Position numbers and translations under genes: made by a program. 64,000 nucleotides of DNA from Neoroseomonas marina (GTDB lineage Bacteria; Pseudomonadota; Alphaproteobacteria; Acetobacterales; Acetobacteraceae). The stretch lies in assembly GCF_012927745.1 (NCBI RefSeq), contig NZ_JABBKX010000002.1:783999-847998 (forward strand). Direction: 5' to 3'. Below the pieces are notes generated by a model. That model was not told where the DNA came from. It ran no database searches and worked only from the letters and a program-made list of their open reading frames with translations. Shown piece by piece: positions 51,427 through 58,810 of this stretch; the first letter of the stretch is position 1; each line of letters opens with the position of its first letter.

Positions 51427-53799
51427 CCGGCGCCGCGGTGCTGGCGGTGGCTCGAGCATCGGCAGCGGAGCAGCAGCGTCGGAGATACCATCCCACGGAT
51501 CCCGGGGCATTCTGCCCCGCAGCAACGGGGCGAGACGATGATCGTCAGGGCGTTCGCTGCGCGCGAGGGCCGCCCAGCTGACCGGCATGGCGACCGGGGC
51601 ACCCGGACGGGCGCGGGGCGACCAGCTTGCGATCGCGGTCGCGAGGCGGTCATTACGCAGATAGTCGAGGAAGATCCGGCCGCCACGCGCCGACTTCGCA
51701 AGTCGCGTGGTGAAGTTCGCCGGGTCCTCCGCCTCGAGCAGGCGCGAGATGGCGAGCGCGACCGATTTCGCGCGCGGCCAATCGGGCTGACGACCTCGCC
51801 GCGGCGCGGCGATCGGTACGACGACATGGATGCCCTTTCCACCGGACAACCGTGCGAAGCCGGTCAGCCTGTGTTCGGCCAGAAGCGCGCGGAGGCGCTT
51901 CGCCGCGTTCCGGACGGCCGCGAAGGGCACACCGGGGCCGGGATCGAGGTCGAACACCAGGCGATCGGGTCGCTCCGGGTTGTCGGCCGATGCGCCCCAG
52001 GGGTGCAATTCGGTGGCGGAGATCTGCGCGAGGGCCAGGAGCCCGCCTTCGTCCTCGACCATCAGGAAAGGCTTCACCTGGCCCGGTATCCTGACCTGCT
52101 TCAGCAGGGGCGACGATCCGCGCATCGCGTGACGCTGGAAGAAGCGTTCGCCCTCGATGCCATCCGGCGTCCGCAGGATGGAAAGCGGTCTTCCCCGAAG
52201 CTGCTGCAGGAGGCGTGGCGCCATCCGCGCGTAGTACTCGGCGAGCATCGCCTTCGTGATATCGGGCTCCACGTCCGTCGCCGGCCACAATACGCGACCT
52301 GGGTTGGTCAGGCGTTCGGACCGTGGTGCCGGCGCGGGCGTCGTCCGCGGTTCAACCGGTGACATGGTCGCCATTTCCACCTCCTCGGCCGGCTTGTCCT
52401 CCCGGAGAGCGACGAAGCTCGCCTGGCGCAGAAGGCCCTCCTCGGTCCATCCCGCAAAGGCGACCTGCGCCACGAGCTGGGGCTCGGCCCAGTTGACGTC
52501 GCTGGTGCGGGCCGGCTGGCGACCGTCGAAGGGCGTCGTCTTGCGGCGAAGTTTCCCCAGGGCTTCGAGCAGGCGACGGGACCGATCCGCCCCGAACCCC
52601 GTCCCGACGCGACCGAGGTAGGCGAGCCGCCCGTCCCGACGGGCCCCGACCAGCAGGGCACCGATACCGGTCCCTCGCTGGGTCATGCTCCACCCGCCGA
52701 TCACCACCTCCTCCGTTCCGCGGCATTTGGTCTTGATCCAATGGCCGCTGCGTCCGGCGGTGTAGGGACGGTCGACGCGCTTGGAAACGACACCTTCCAT
52801 CGAAAGCCGGCATGCGCTGCGCAGGACGGCGTCACCAGGGGCCGTGAAGTCCTCCAGGTAGCGGAGCCTATCGGAGCGGGACCGCGCGATCAGCTTGGCG
52901 AGGCGATCCTTCCTCTCGCGCTGCGGGAGGTTGCGTGTGTCCACGGGGCCATCCCGCAGGAGGTCGAACGCGAAGAAGACGAGGTGGGCGTCCCGCTCTC
53001 CCGACAGGGCCGCCTGAAGTGCCGCGAAGTCGGGCAATCCTTGATCGTTGAGGGCGACGGCTTCGCCGTCGAGAATGCTGTCGGGCAACGCTGCCGCCGC
53101 CTTGGCGATGGACGGAAAGCGAGCGGTCCAGTCGAGGCCGCTGCGTGTGCGCAGCGTCACGCGGCCCTTGGCGACGGCGCATTGCAGGCGGTAGCCATCG
53201 AGCTTGAGTTCGTGGATCCAGGACGCGCCGGTGGGGGGCGCTGCCGCAGGCAGGCAATGCTGAAACGGCAGCCATCCGCCCTGCTTTATCTCCACCGGCG
53301 CGGTGTCGTCGCGTTCCTTGATCAGCAGCCAGTTTCGCCCGGGGTTTCGCTCGTTGGACTTCGGCTTCATGCGGATCAACGCAAAGCCGCCGCGCATGCG
53401 CGTCCCGTCCAGGGTGAATTTCAGATGGCCTGCCGCCAGATCGGCATCCACCTGTGTCGGATCACGCGGCGACCAGCGACCGCGATCCCAGATCTCGACC
53501 GTGCCGGCTCCGTACTCCCCGGCAGGGATCGTCCCCGCGAAGCTGCCGTAGGCGAGGGGGTGATCCTCCACCTCGACGGCGAGCCGCTTGATGGTGGGAT
53601 CCTGAAGGGGCTCCTTGGTGACGGCCCAACTCTTCAGCACGCCCCGCCATTCCAGGCGCAGGTCGTAGTGCAGTCGCCTGGCGGCGTGCTTCTGCACAAC
53701 GAAGGACAGGGTCCTTCCGCTACGCCCTTTGCCGGCTGCCGGCTCTGGCGTGCGGCCAAAGTTCCGCTTGGCGCGGTACGGGGCAAGCGCCTTCGCCAT
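51424..53799 (-). CDS. ligD: DNA ligase D (NHEJ)
   Basis: A 791-residue multi-domain enzyme. Its 3'-phosphoesterase domain spans about 30-160 (HYDLRLEW, VEDHP, GEYGAG). The ATP-dependent ligase domain spans about 185-490, with the nucleotidyl-acceptor Lys199 in KLDGYR and DGEAVAL. The primase-polymerase domain spans about 500-791, starting near NPGRVLWP and holding the FDLDPGPG metal motif. It processes and seals double-strand breaks held by Ku. The start at ATG 53799 lies one base after the ku stop (TAGGATG). Upstream extension into ku is rejected because it reads as ku shadow. Confidence 0.96.
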   Translation of the reverse strand: MAKALAPYRAKRNFGRTPEPAAGKGRSGRTLSFVVQKHAARRLHYDLRLEWRGVLKSWAVTKEPLQDPTIKRLAVEVEDHPLAYGSFAGTIPAGEYGAGTVEIWDRGRWSPRDPTQVDADLAAGHLKFTLDGTRMRGGFALIRMKPKSNERNPGRNWLLIKERDDTAPVEIKQGGWLPFQHCLPAAAPPTGASWIHELKLDGYRLQCAVAKGRVTLRTRSGLDWTARFPSIAKAAAALPDSILDGEAVALNDQGLPDFAALQAALSGERDAHLVFFAFDLLRDGPVDTRNLPQRERKDRLAKLIARSRSDRLRYLEDFTAPGDAVLRSACRLSMEGVVSKRVDRPYTAGRSGHWIKTKCRGTEEVVIGGWSMTQRGTGIGALLVGARRDGRLAYLGRVGTGFGADRSRRLLEALGKLRRKTTPFDGRQPARTSDVNWAEPQLVAQVAFAGWTEEGLLRQASFVALREDKPAEEVEMATMSPVEPRTTPAPAPRSERLTNPGRVLWPATDVEPDITKAMLAEYYARMAPRLLQQLRGRPLSILRTPDGIEGERFFQRHAMRGSSPLLKQVRIPGQVKPFLMVEDEGGLLALAQISATELHPWGASADNPERPDRLVFDLDPGPGVPFAAVRNAAKRLRALLAEHRLTGFARLSGGKGIHVVVPIAAPRRGRQPDWPRAKSVALAISRLLEAEDPANFTTRLAKSARGGRIFLDYLRNDRLATAIASWSPRARPGAPVAMPVSWAALARSERPDDHRLAPLLRGRMPRDPWDGISDAAAPLPMLEPPPAPRRR

Positions 53800-53800
53800 C

Positions 53801-54682
53801 CTACGCAGAGCGGCGGCGTGCAGGACGCGCGCGCGCCGGCTTCGGCTTCGCGCCCCCCTTGGAGGCAGGGGCCGCCTTCGCGGCGGCTGCCGCACGACCC
53901 TTCTTCGAACCGGAAAGGCTCTGTCTCAACGCCTCCATCAGGTCGATGACGTTCTCACGCGAGGGTGGGGGCGCGGCCGTTCCGTCGTCCCCGCCATCCT
54001 GCTTGCTGCGGATGAGCTCCCGCAGCGCATCCTCGTAGCGATCGACGAAGCCGCTCGGATCGAAGTCGCCGGCCTGCTGACCGATGATCTGCTCCGCGAT
54101 CTCGACCATCTTCGGGTCCGCTCGGCGCGCCGGGATGTCGTCGAAGACCTCCGCACTGGGGCGGATGTCATCGTGGCTGCGCAATGTGGTGACCAGGATG
54201 CCGGCGTCGCGGGGTTCGAGGGCCACCATGCGCTCCCGGGTATGGATCGTGACCCGGCCGATGGCGATGCGGCTGCTCCGGCGCAGGGCTTCACGGATCA
54301 CCACGAACGCCTCGATCCCGGCTTTCTCGGAAGGTGCGAGGTAGTAGGGGTCTTCCCACCAGATCCGGTCGATATCTTCGGCCTTCACGAAGCGCTCGAT
54401 GTCGATGGTCTTCGTGCTCTCCAGGCGAACGTCCCGGATCTCCTCCTCGGTCAGAAGGATGAAGCGATCGCGCTCGATCTCGTATCCCTTCACGAGATCG
54501 CGCCGCTGGACTTCCTCGCCGGTCTCCGCATCCACCGTCATCTGGCGGATGCGGTTGCCGGTCTCGGGATTGATCAGCCGAAAGCTGACCTCACCCGCCC
54601 GCGAGGTCGCGCTGTAGAGCGCCACCGGGCAGGAGACGAGGGACAGTCGAAGATGACCTTCCCAGCTCGGACGCTGTGCCAT
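53801..54682 (-). CDS. ku: Ku protein (NHEJ)
   Basis: A 293-residue homodimeric DNA-end-binding protein. The beta-barrel ring domain spans about 1-250 (SWEGHLRLSLVSCPVALYSA, with YEIERDRFILLTEEEI and IDRIWWEDPYYLAPSEKAG). A Lys/Ala/Pro-rich basic tail follows, typical of bacterial Ku that recruits LigD. It lies directly before ligD and 36 nt after the Zn-ribbon gene on the same strand, so the three are probably one transcript from the promoter at 55025-55051. Confidence 0.96.
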   Translation of the reverse strand: MAQRPSWEGHLRLSLVSCPVALYSATSRAGEVSFRLINPETGNRIRQMTVDAETGEEVQRRDLVKGYEIERDRFILLTEEEIRDVRLESTKTIDIERFVKAEDIDRIWWEDPYYLAPSEKAGIEAFVVIREALRRSSRIAIGRVTIHTRERMVALEPRDAGILVTTLRSHDDIRPSAEVFDDIPARRADPKMVEIAEQIIGQQAGDFDPSGFVDRYEDALRELIRSKQDGGDDGTAAPPPSRENVIDLMEALRQSLSGSKKGRAAAAAKAAPASKGGAKPKPARARPARRRSA

Positions 54683-54718
54683 GGCATGTCAACGCAGCGG
54701 CATCGTTGCCGGTTGCGG

Positions 54719-54952
54719 CTATACCCGATCGCGAAGCCCGTGGGCGCCGCCATGCCCGGCGCAGTGGGCACAGCAGAACATGCGGCCTTCGGCCTCCACG
54801 CCATGTCCGATGATGCGGCATTCGCAGTGGGTGCACCGCGGCGCGGTCATCGCGATGGCGCATTCGAAACTGTCGAAGGTGAGCCGCTGGCCGCCCATCA
54901 CGACGTCGAAGCTCTTGTCATAGTCATTGCCGCACTTGGCGCAGATTCCCAT
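54719..54952 (-). CDS. Small Zn-ribbon protein upstream of ku
   Basis: A 77-residue protein (MGICAKCGNDYDKSFDVVMG ...) with three metal-binding knuckles: CAKC (4-7), CTHC with a nearby Cys, and CCAHC followed by several His. The start at 54952 has AAGGAG upstream. Zn-ribbons of this sort bind nucleic acid or proteins. Its position as leader of the ku-ligD unit suggests a link with DNA repair, which is inference only. Confidence 0.72.
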   Translation of the reverse strand: MGICAKCGNDYDKSFDVVMGGQRLTFDSFECAIAMTAPRCTHCECRIIGHGVEAEGRMFCCAHCAGHGGAHGLRDRV

Positions 54953-55024
54953 GGCCGATCTCTCCTTCTCGCGGTGCCTGCCGCGCGGAACCCCGCGGCT
55001 GGCTGTCCACACTCCCAGTTGAAG

Positions 55025-55051
55025 AGAACCTCGGTCCGGCCGATCGGTTCA
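55025..55051. promoter_or_regulatory. Face-to-face EcfG-like promoter, Zn-ribbon-ku-ligD / SDR
   Basis: AGAAC (55025-55029), 17 bp, GTTCA (55047-55051). Minus reading: TGAAC-N16-GGTT towards the Zn-ribbon-ku-ligD genes. Plus reading: AGAAC-N16-GGTT towards the SDR at 55076. The geometry is identical to the sites at 3113 and 43650. Confidence 0.5.
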
Positions 55052-55075
55052 CTCCTCCGACACGGAGACCGTCCC

Positions 55076-55945
55076 ATGAGCCAGCAGGAACAGCAGCTTC
55101 GGCCGCCGCAGCGCCAGGCGCGCCAGCCCGGCCACCAGGCCGACATGATGCCGGAACCGCGGTCCGCGATGGAGGGCTATGTCGGCGCTGCCCGCCTGGC
55201 CGACCGTTGCGCGGTGATCACTGGCGGTGATTCCGGCATCGGCCGGGCCGTGGCCGTCGGTTTCGCCAAGGAAGGCGCGGATGTCGCGATCCTGTACCTG
55301 AACGAGGATGAGGACGCCGAGGAGACTCAGCGTCTGGTGCAGGATGCGGGCCAGCGATGCCATCTGGTCCGGGTCGATGTCGGTGATCGGACGGCCTGCG
55401 CCCAGGCCATCGCCGAGGCGGCGAAGGTCCTTGGCGGACGGATCGACATCCTGGTGAACAACGCAGCGGAGCAGCACGTCACCCAGGACTTCGCGGAGAT
55501 CGATCCGGAGCAGGTCGAGCGGACGTTCCGCACCAACCTGCTCGGGGTCTTCTGGGCGACGCGGGCCGCCCTGCCGTTCATGGGCCAAGGTGGGTCGATC
55601 ATCAACACGGCTTCAATCGTCGCCTATCGGGGTCACAAGCAGCTGATCGACTATGCAGCGACGAAGGGAGGCATCGTCGCCTTCACCCGGAGCCTGTCGG
55701 CCGCGTTGCTGGAGCGGGGCATCCGCGTGAATGCGGTCGCGCCCGGGCCGATCTGGACGCCGCTCATTCCGGCGAGCTTCGACGAGGAGGCCACGGCAAA
55801 GCACGGGGCGAGCGCGCCGATGCGTCGTGCCGGCGAACCCGACGAGGTCGCGCCGGCCTTCATCTTCCTCGCGAGCCCGCGGGACAGCAGCTACTTCACC
55901 GGCCAGGTGCTGCACCCCAATGGCGGGAATGTCGTGAACGGATGA
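55076..55945 (+). CDS. Stress-type short-chain dehydrogenase (YghA/GSP39-like)
   Basis: A 289-residue SDR. It has a 40-residue Gln/Pro-rich N-terminal tail, the cofactor motif TGGDSGIGRAV, NNAAEQH, the active-site serine in INTASIVAY and the catalytic YAATK. The long tail and the NAAEQHV and LHPNGG segments match the general-stress dehydrogenase group (YghA, GSP39) rather than FabG. The start has GGAG upstream. It is co-transcribed with the PPC gene 13 nt later and lies divergent from the NHEJ genes. Substrate unknown. Confidence 0.88.
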   Translation: MSQQEQQLRPPQRQARQPGHQADMMPEPRSAMEGYVGAARLADRCAVITGGDSGIGRAVAVGFAKEGADVAILYLNEDEDAEETQRLVQDAGQRCHLVRVDVGDRTACAQAIAEAAKVLGGRIDILVNNAAEQHVTQDFAEIDPEQVERTFRTNLLGVFWATRAALPFMGQGGSIINTASIVAYRGHKQLIDYAATKGGIVAFTRSLSAALLERGIRVNAVAPGPIWTPLIPASFDEEATAKHGASAPMRRAGEPDEVAPAFIFLASPRDSSYFTGQVLHPNGGNVVNG

Positions 55946-55958
55946 GGGGGAGAGGCCG

Positions 55959-56402
55959 ATGCGCGTGACGGAACTGCATGCGGAAGGCGGGCTGCGCCAC
56001 ATCGCGGTCGTCCTCGACAATGACGATGAAGCGATGGAGTGCCTGACGACCTTCGCCCGCCGGTACGACATCGGTGGAGCCCAGGTCACGGCGATCGGCG
56101 CCTTCGCCGAGGCTGAGCTCGCCTTCTGGGATCCTCGGACGCGGCAGTACCGGTGTCACCGATTCCAGCGCCAGGCAGAGGTCGTCAGCATGATCGGCGA
56201 CATCGTCCTGGACGAGCATGGCCAGGCGGCGTGCCATCTGCACGCGGTCCTGGGCTTCGAGGACGCGTCGGTGCGGGGCGGCCATTTTCAGTGGGGACGC
56301 GTGCGACCCACGCTCGAGGTGCTCGTGACCGAAAGCCCGAAGCATCTTCGGTGCCGCTTCGATCCGCAACTCGGCCTGGCCGTCATCGGCGGCGGGCGCT
56401 GA
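55959..56402 (+). CDS. PPC/DUF296-domain protein
   Basis: A 147-residue single-domain protein of the PPC (plant and prokaryote conserved, DUF296) family: YDIGGAQVTAIGAFAEAELA, EVVSMIGDIVLDEHGQAACH, then LHAVLGFEDASVRGGHF. The HLH plus GGH histidines match the metal site seen in prokaryotic members. No DNA-binding AT-hook is present. The role in bacteria is not established. Confidence 0.8.
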   Translation: MRVTELHAEGGLRHIAVVLDNDDEAMECLTTFARRYDIGGAQVTAIGAFAEAELAFWDPRTRQYRCHRFQRQAEVVSMIGDIVLDEHGQAACHLHAVLGFEDASVRGGHFQWGRVRPTLEVLVTESPKHLRCRFDPQLGLAVIGGGR

Positions 56403-56412
56403 TCCCACAGCC

Positions 56413-56439
56413 TGAACTTCGCAGCGGTCGCGCGGTTCT
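56413..56439 (+). promoter_or_regulatory. EcfG-like promoter of the YciE/F-type gene
   Basis: TGAAC (56413-56417), 17 bp, GTTCT (56435-56439); plus reading TGAAC-N16-GGTT. It ends 53 bp before the start of the ferritin-like gene. It has the same 27-bp mirrored frame as the other sites although no divergent gene is present. Confidence 0.5.
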
Positions 56440-56491
56440 CTCCGGCATGCGGCCGAATGGATCGGCGGCGCGAGAAGAGAGGAATGCGACG

Positions 56492-56989
56492 ATGGCGGGG
56501 TCACTCGAGCAGCTCTTTCACACCACGCTGAAGGACGTCTACTACGCGGAACGCCATCTGCTGAAGGCACTGCCCAAGATGGCGCGGGCCTCGGCCGCGC
56601 CGGAGCTGCGTGAGGCGCTTCTGACGCATCGCGATGAGACGCAAGGACAGATCGAGCGTCTGCAGCAGGTCTTCGAAGCGCTGAACCGTCGCGCGCAGGG
56701 CACCACCTGCGAAGCGATCGACGGTATCACGAGCGAATTCGAGGAACTGATGGAAGAGTTCCCCGAGCCGAGCCCGGTGCGCGACGCGGGCGTGATCGCC
56801 TGCGGACAGGCCGCGGAGCACTACGAGATCGCGCGGTACGGCACGTTGGTGGCCTGGGCCAAGGCGCTCGACATGCGCGACGCGGCCAAGCTGCTCGAGG
56901 AAACGCTCCAGGAGGAGAAGGCGGCGGACAAGCTGTTGAACCAGCTCGCCGCGAAGGGGGTCAACGTCTCGGCCGCACGTGCGGCCTGA
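56492..56989 (+). CDS. YciE/YciF ferroxidase-family protein (DUF892)
   Basis: A 165-residue, all-helical ferritin-like protein: LEQLFHTTLKDVYYAERHLL, HRDETQGQIERLQQVFEALN, CGQAAEHYEIARYGTLVAWA and ETLQEEKAADKLLNQLAAKG. The Glu/His residues spaced through the four helices form the di-iron site typical of DUF892. These proteins are induced under osmotic and general stress in many bacteria. The start has AGAGGA upstream. It heads a three-gene unit with the PepSY-like and YflT-like genes. Confidence 0.9.
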   Translation: MAGSLEQLFHTTLKDVYYAERHLLKALPKMARASAAPELREALLTHRDETQGQIERLQQVFEALNRRAQGTTCEAIDGITSEFEELMEEFPEPSPVRDAGVIACGQAAEHYEIARYGTLVAWAKALDMRDAAKLLEETLQEEKAADKLLNQLAAKGVNVSAARAA

Positions 56990-57021
56990 CCTCCCCGCAT
57001 GCAATGAAAGGAGCATACGGC

Positions 57022-57330
57022 ATGATTCGAGCACTCGCAGTGGGGCTCGCGGTGGCGATCGGCATGGCGCCGGCCGCCTGGGCCCAGCGAACGCCGACCG
57101 ATCCCGTGCCCGGGCCAACCACCGCCCAGGGTGAGCGGACCGGCGCGAACAGCTTCACCGAGGACCAGGCGCGGCGGCGCATGGAGGAGGCTGGCTTGCG
57201 GTCGATCCACAACCTGCAGCTCGGCGATGACGGCGTTTGGCGCGCCGGTGCGCTGACGCCCGAGGGCCGCACCGTGCAGGTGACGATGGATTACCAGGGA
57301 AGCCTGACGTTGCGGGGGGCACAGCAATGA
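57022..57330 (+). CDS. Exported PepSY-like small protein
   Basis: A 102-residue protein with a Sec signal (MIRALAVGLAVAIGMAPAAW, cleavage after AWA). The same repeat unit as the lipoprotein at 43750 follows: ARRRMEEAGLRSIHNLQLGD, then DGVWRAGALTPEGRTVQVTM. AAAGGAG lies eight nt before the ATG at 57022, which decides against the ATG at 57004. It overlaps the following gene by ATGA. Periplasmic; function unknown. Confidence 0.8.
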   Translation: MIRALAVGLAVAIGMAPAAWAQRTPTDPVPGPTTAQGERTGANSFTEDQARRRMEEAGLRSIHNLQLGDDGVWRAGALTPEGRTVQVTMDYQGSLTLRGAQQ

Positions 57331-57824
57331 CCACGTTGCGGAGACTGTACCCCGACCCCGTGACGGCGCGCGCGGCCGTCGCGGATCTTCGGGCCAGCGG
57401 GTTCGCCGATGCGGACATCTCCTACATCGGTGGACGGGACGCGGATGAGGACACCGAAGCGAGCAGCTCGGCGGCCGGCGCCGTCGTCGGCACCGCGGTG
57501 GGGGCCGGGGCGGGCACGCTCGCGGGCCTCGGCATGATCGCCATTCCCGGCGCAGGCCCGCTCGTCGCGGCGGGCTGGCTCGCAACCATGCTCACCGGCG
57601 CCGGTGTGGGCGCCGCCGCCGGCGCCGCCGCGGGTGGCCTGATCGATGCCCTGACCGGCAGCGGCATTCCTGAGGACGAGGCGACGCGCTATGTCGCCGG
57701 GCTTCGGGAGGGCGGAAGCCTCGTGATCGTTCGGGGCGTGGCCGAGTCACGCATCGAGGCGGCGACGAGCATCCTCGAACGACACCGCCCGGTGGCGCTG
57801 CGCGCCGCGCCAAGCGGCCTGTAG
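57327..57824 (+). CDS. YflT/GSP17M-like general stress protein
   Basis: A 165-residue protein. An N-terminal ferredoxin-like segment (LYPDPVTARAAVADLRASGF ... SYIGG) matches the YflT/GSP17M domain. A Gly/Ala-rich hydrophobic middle follows (AGAVVGTAVGAGAGTLAGLG, then VGAAAGAAAGGLIDAL), and then an alpha-beta tail (VAGLREGGSLVIVRGV). The glycine-zipper centre may insert in membranes. Translation is coupled to the PepSY-like gene. A terminator follows at 57842. Confidence 0.78.
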   Translation: MTTLRRLYPDPVTARAAVADLRASGFADADISYIGGRDADEDTEASSSAAGAVVGTAVGAGAGTLAGLGMIAIPGAGPLVAAGWLATMLTGAGVGAAAGAAAGGLIDALTGSGIPEDEATRYVAGLREGGSLVIVRGVAESRIEAATSILERHRPVALRAAPSGL

Positions 57825-57841
57825 GCGGCCACTGGAGCGCG

Positions 57842-57871
57842 GCGGCCCCGGAGTTCTCGCTTCGGGGCCGC
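57842..57871. terminator. Hairpin between convergent genes
   Basis: Arms gcggccccg (57842-57850) and cggggccgc (57863-57871) around a 12-nt loop. It lies 18 bp after the YflT-like stop and 10 bp before the stop of the convergent membrane protein, so it could serve both. Confidence 0.6.
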
Positions 57872-57880
57872 TGCTTCGGA

Positions 57881-58054
57881 TCACGAACCGCCGAACCGCA
57901 TTCCCAGCACGACGAGCGGGACGACCGCGAGTGCGAGCGAGATCGCCAGCACCCAACGCATGTGTCCCAGCGTGACGCCCTGACGAAGGCGCGTCGTTGT
58001 GCTGCGTTCGGCGTCCGTCGGCGGCCGTCCGCCGGATGAGGCTGGTTCGGTCAT
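57881..58054 (-). CDS. Small single-TM membrane protein, 57 aa
   Basis: A 57-residue protein with a polar N-terminal half (MTEPASSGGRPPTDAERSTT) and one TM helix (MRWVLAISLALAVVPLVVLG) near the C-terminus. The ATG at 58054 overlaps the DUF3008 stop (ATGA), with GGAGCAGGA upstream. No family recognised. It is probably co-expressed with DUF3008 under stress. Confidence 0.65.
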   Translation of the reverse strand: MTEPASSGGRPPTDAERSTTTRLRQGVTLGHMRWVLAISLALAVVPLVVLGMRFGGS

Positions 58055-58239
58055 GACGTCCTGCTCCGCGTCGGCAGGCTTTTCCGCTTGGTGTGGGCCA
58101 GGTCGCGCAGTTCCTGCTCCGTCATCGACTGGGCCATGTCTCGTGAGGCGCCGCGCAATCGCGACCGCGGCATCTCGCCTCGCTTGGCCGCCAGCGCTGC
58201 GCCGGCGGCCTTCTGCTGCTTCTTCGAACGGGCGGGCAT
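58051..58239 (-). CDS. DUF3008-family small protein
   Basis: A 62-residue protein matching DUF3008 over its whole length: MPARSKKQQKAAGAALAAKR, then MAQSMTEQELRDLAHTKRKS. It is basic and soluble, common in alphaproteobacteria and of unknown function. It heads a two-gene unit leftward from the EcfG-like site at 58269-58295. Confidence 0.85.
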   Translation of the reverse strand: MPARSKKQQKAAGAALAAKRGEMPRSRLRGASRDMAQSMTEQELRDLAHTKRKSLPTRSRTS

Positions 58240-58268
58240 GAGGGCTCCTCCGATGCTGCCTCATGTCA

Positions 58269-58295
58269 GGAACCGATTCATCGCGTGCGGGTTTC
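58269..58295. promoter_or_regulatory. EcfG-like mirrored site upstream of DUF3008
   Basis: GGAAC (58269-58273), 17 bp, GTTTC (58291-58295). Minus reading: GAAAC-N16-CGGTT-like towards DUF3008, 30 bp before its start. Plus reading: GGAAC-N16-GGTT. The right arm has one mismatch to the mirrored frame. Confidence 0.42.
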
Positions 58296-58324
58296 CGGAT
58301 GCCGGCGACCTGCTGCCCGAACGG

Positions 58325-58349
58325 TGAACCCTGTCGGATCGCATCGGTT
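58325..58349 (+). promoter_or_regulatory. EcfG-like promoter of the gene at 58389
   Basis: TGAAC (58325-58329), 17 bp, GTT (58347-58349); plus reading TGAAC-N16-GGTT, ending 39 bp before the start codon. It is the second such site in this divergent intergenic region. Confidence 0.42.
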
Positions 58350-58388
58350 GCCCTCGACGAGCACACGTCAGTCGAGAGGTGGGTCATC

Positions 58389-58799
58389 ATGGTGACGACG
58401 TCCGCGCGGGAGGATTGTCGGCGGCACCGGACGGAGAGGAACGCCCTTATCGCGACCGGTCTGGCCGGATACGCGATTGCCGCGGGTGTCTTGGTCCTGC
58501 TGTGCCTGTCGGACCCCGACGGCCTTGGCCATGTCCTTCCGGTGGTGGGGGGACCCGCGGTCATCGGGCTGCTCTATCTGTTCCTGGGATCGCTCTTCGC
58601 GCTCGCGCTGCTGACGACCAGCATGTCCGGCGCACCCGGCGCCTGCCGGCCGGGGCGGCCCCGGCGGACGGACCGGGCGGCCGCGCTGGCCCTTCAATGC
58701 GCGGCCATGTCGGAGGCCCATCGCCTCCGCAATGGGTGGTCGGTGCGACGCCATGAACGGCCCGCCACAGCGACCCGTCGATCCGTGGCGGACCGCTGA
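58389..58799 (+). CDS. Hypothetical two-TM membrane protein, 136 aa
   Basis: A 136-residue protein with two membrane helices (ALIATGLAGYAIAAGVLVLL and a segment through PAVIGLLYLFLGSLFALALL) and a basic C-terminal tail (GACRPGRPRRTDRAAALALQ ...). The start at 58389 has GAGAGG upstream; a longer frame to 58263 runs through the promoter. It is followed after 11 nt by the SDR-VKOR fusion gene, so the two are likely one unit. No family recognised. Confidence 0.6.
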   Translation: MVTTSAREDCRRHRTERNALIATGLAGYAIAAGVLVLLCLSDPDGLGHVLPVVGGPAVIGLLYLFLGSLFALALLTTSMSGAPGACRPGRPRRTDRAAALALQCAAMSEAHRLRNGWSVRRHERPATATRRSVADR

Positions 58800-58810
58800 G
58801 GATCGGAGGC

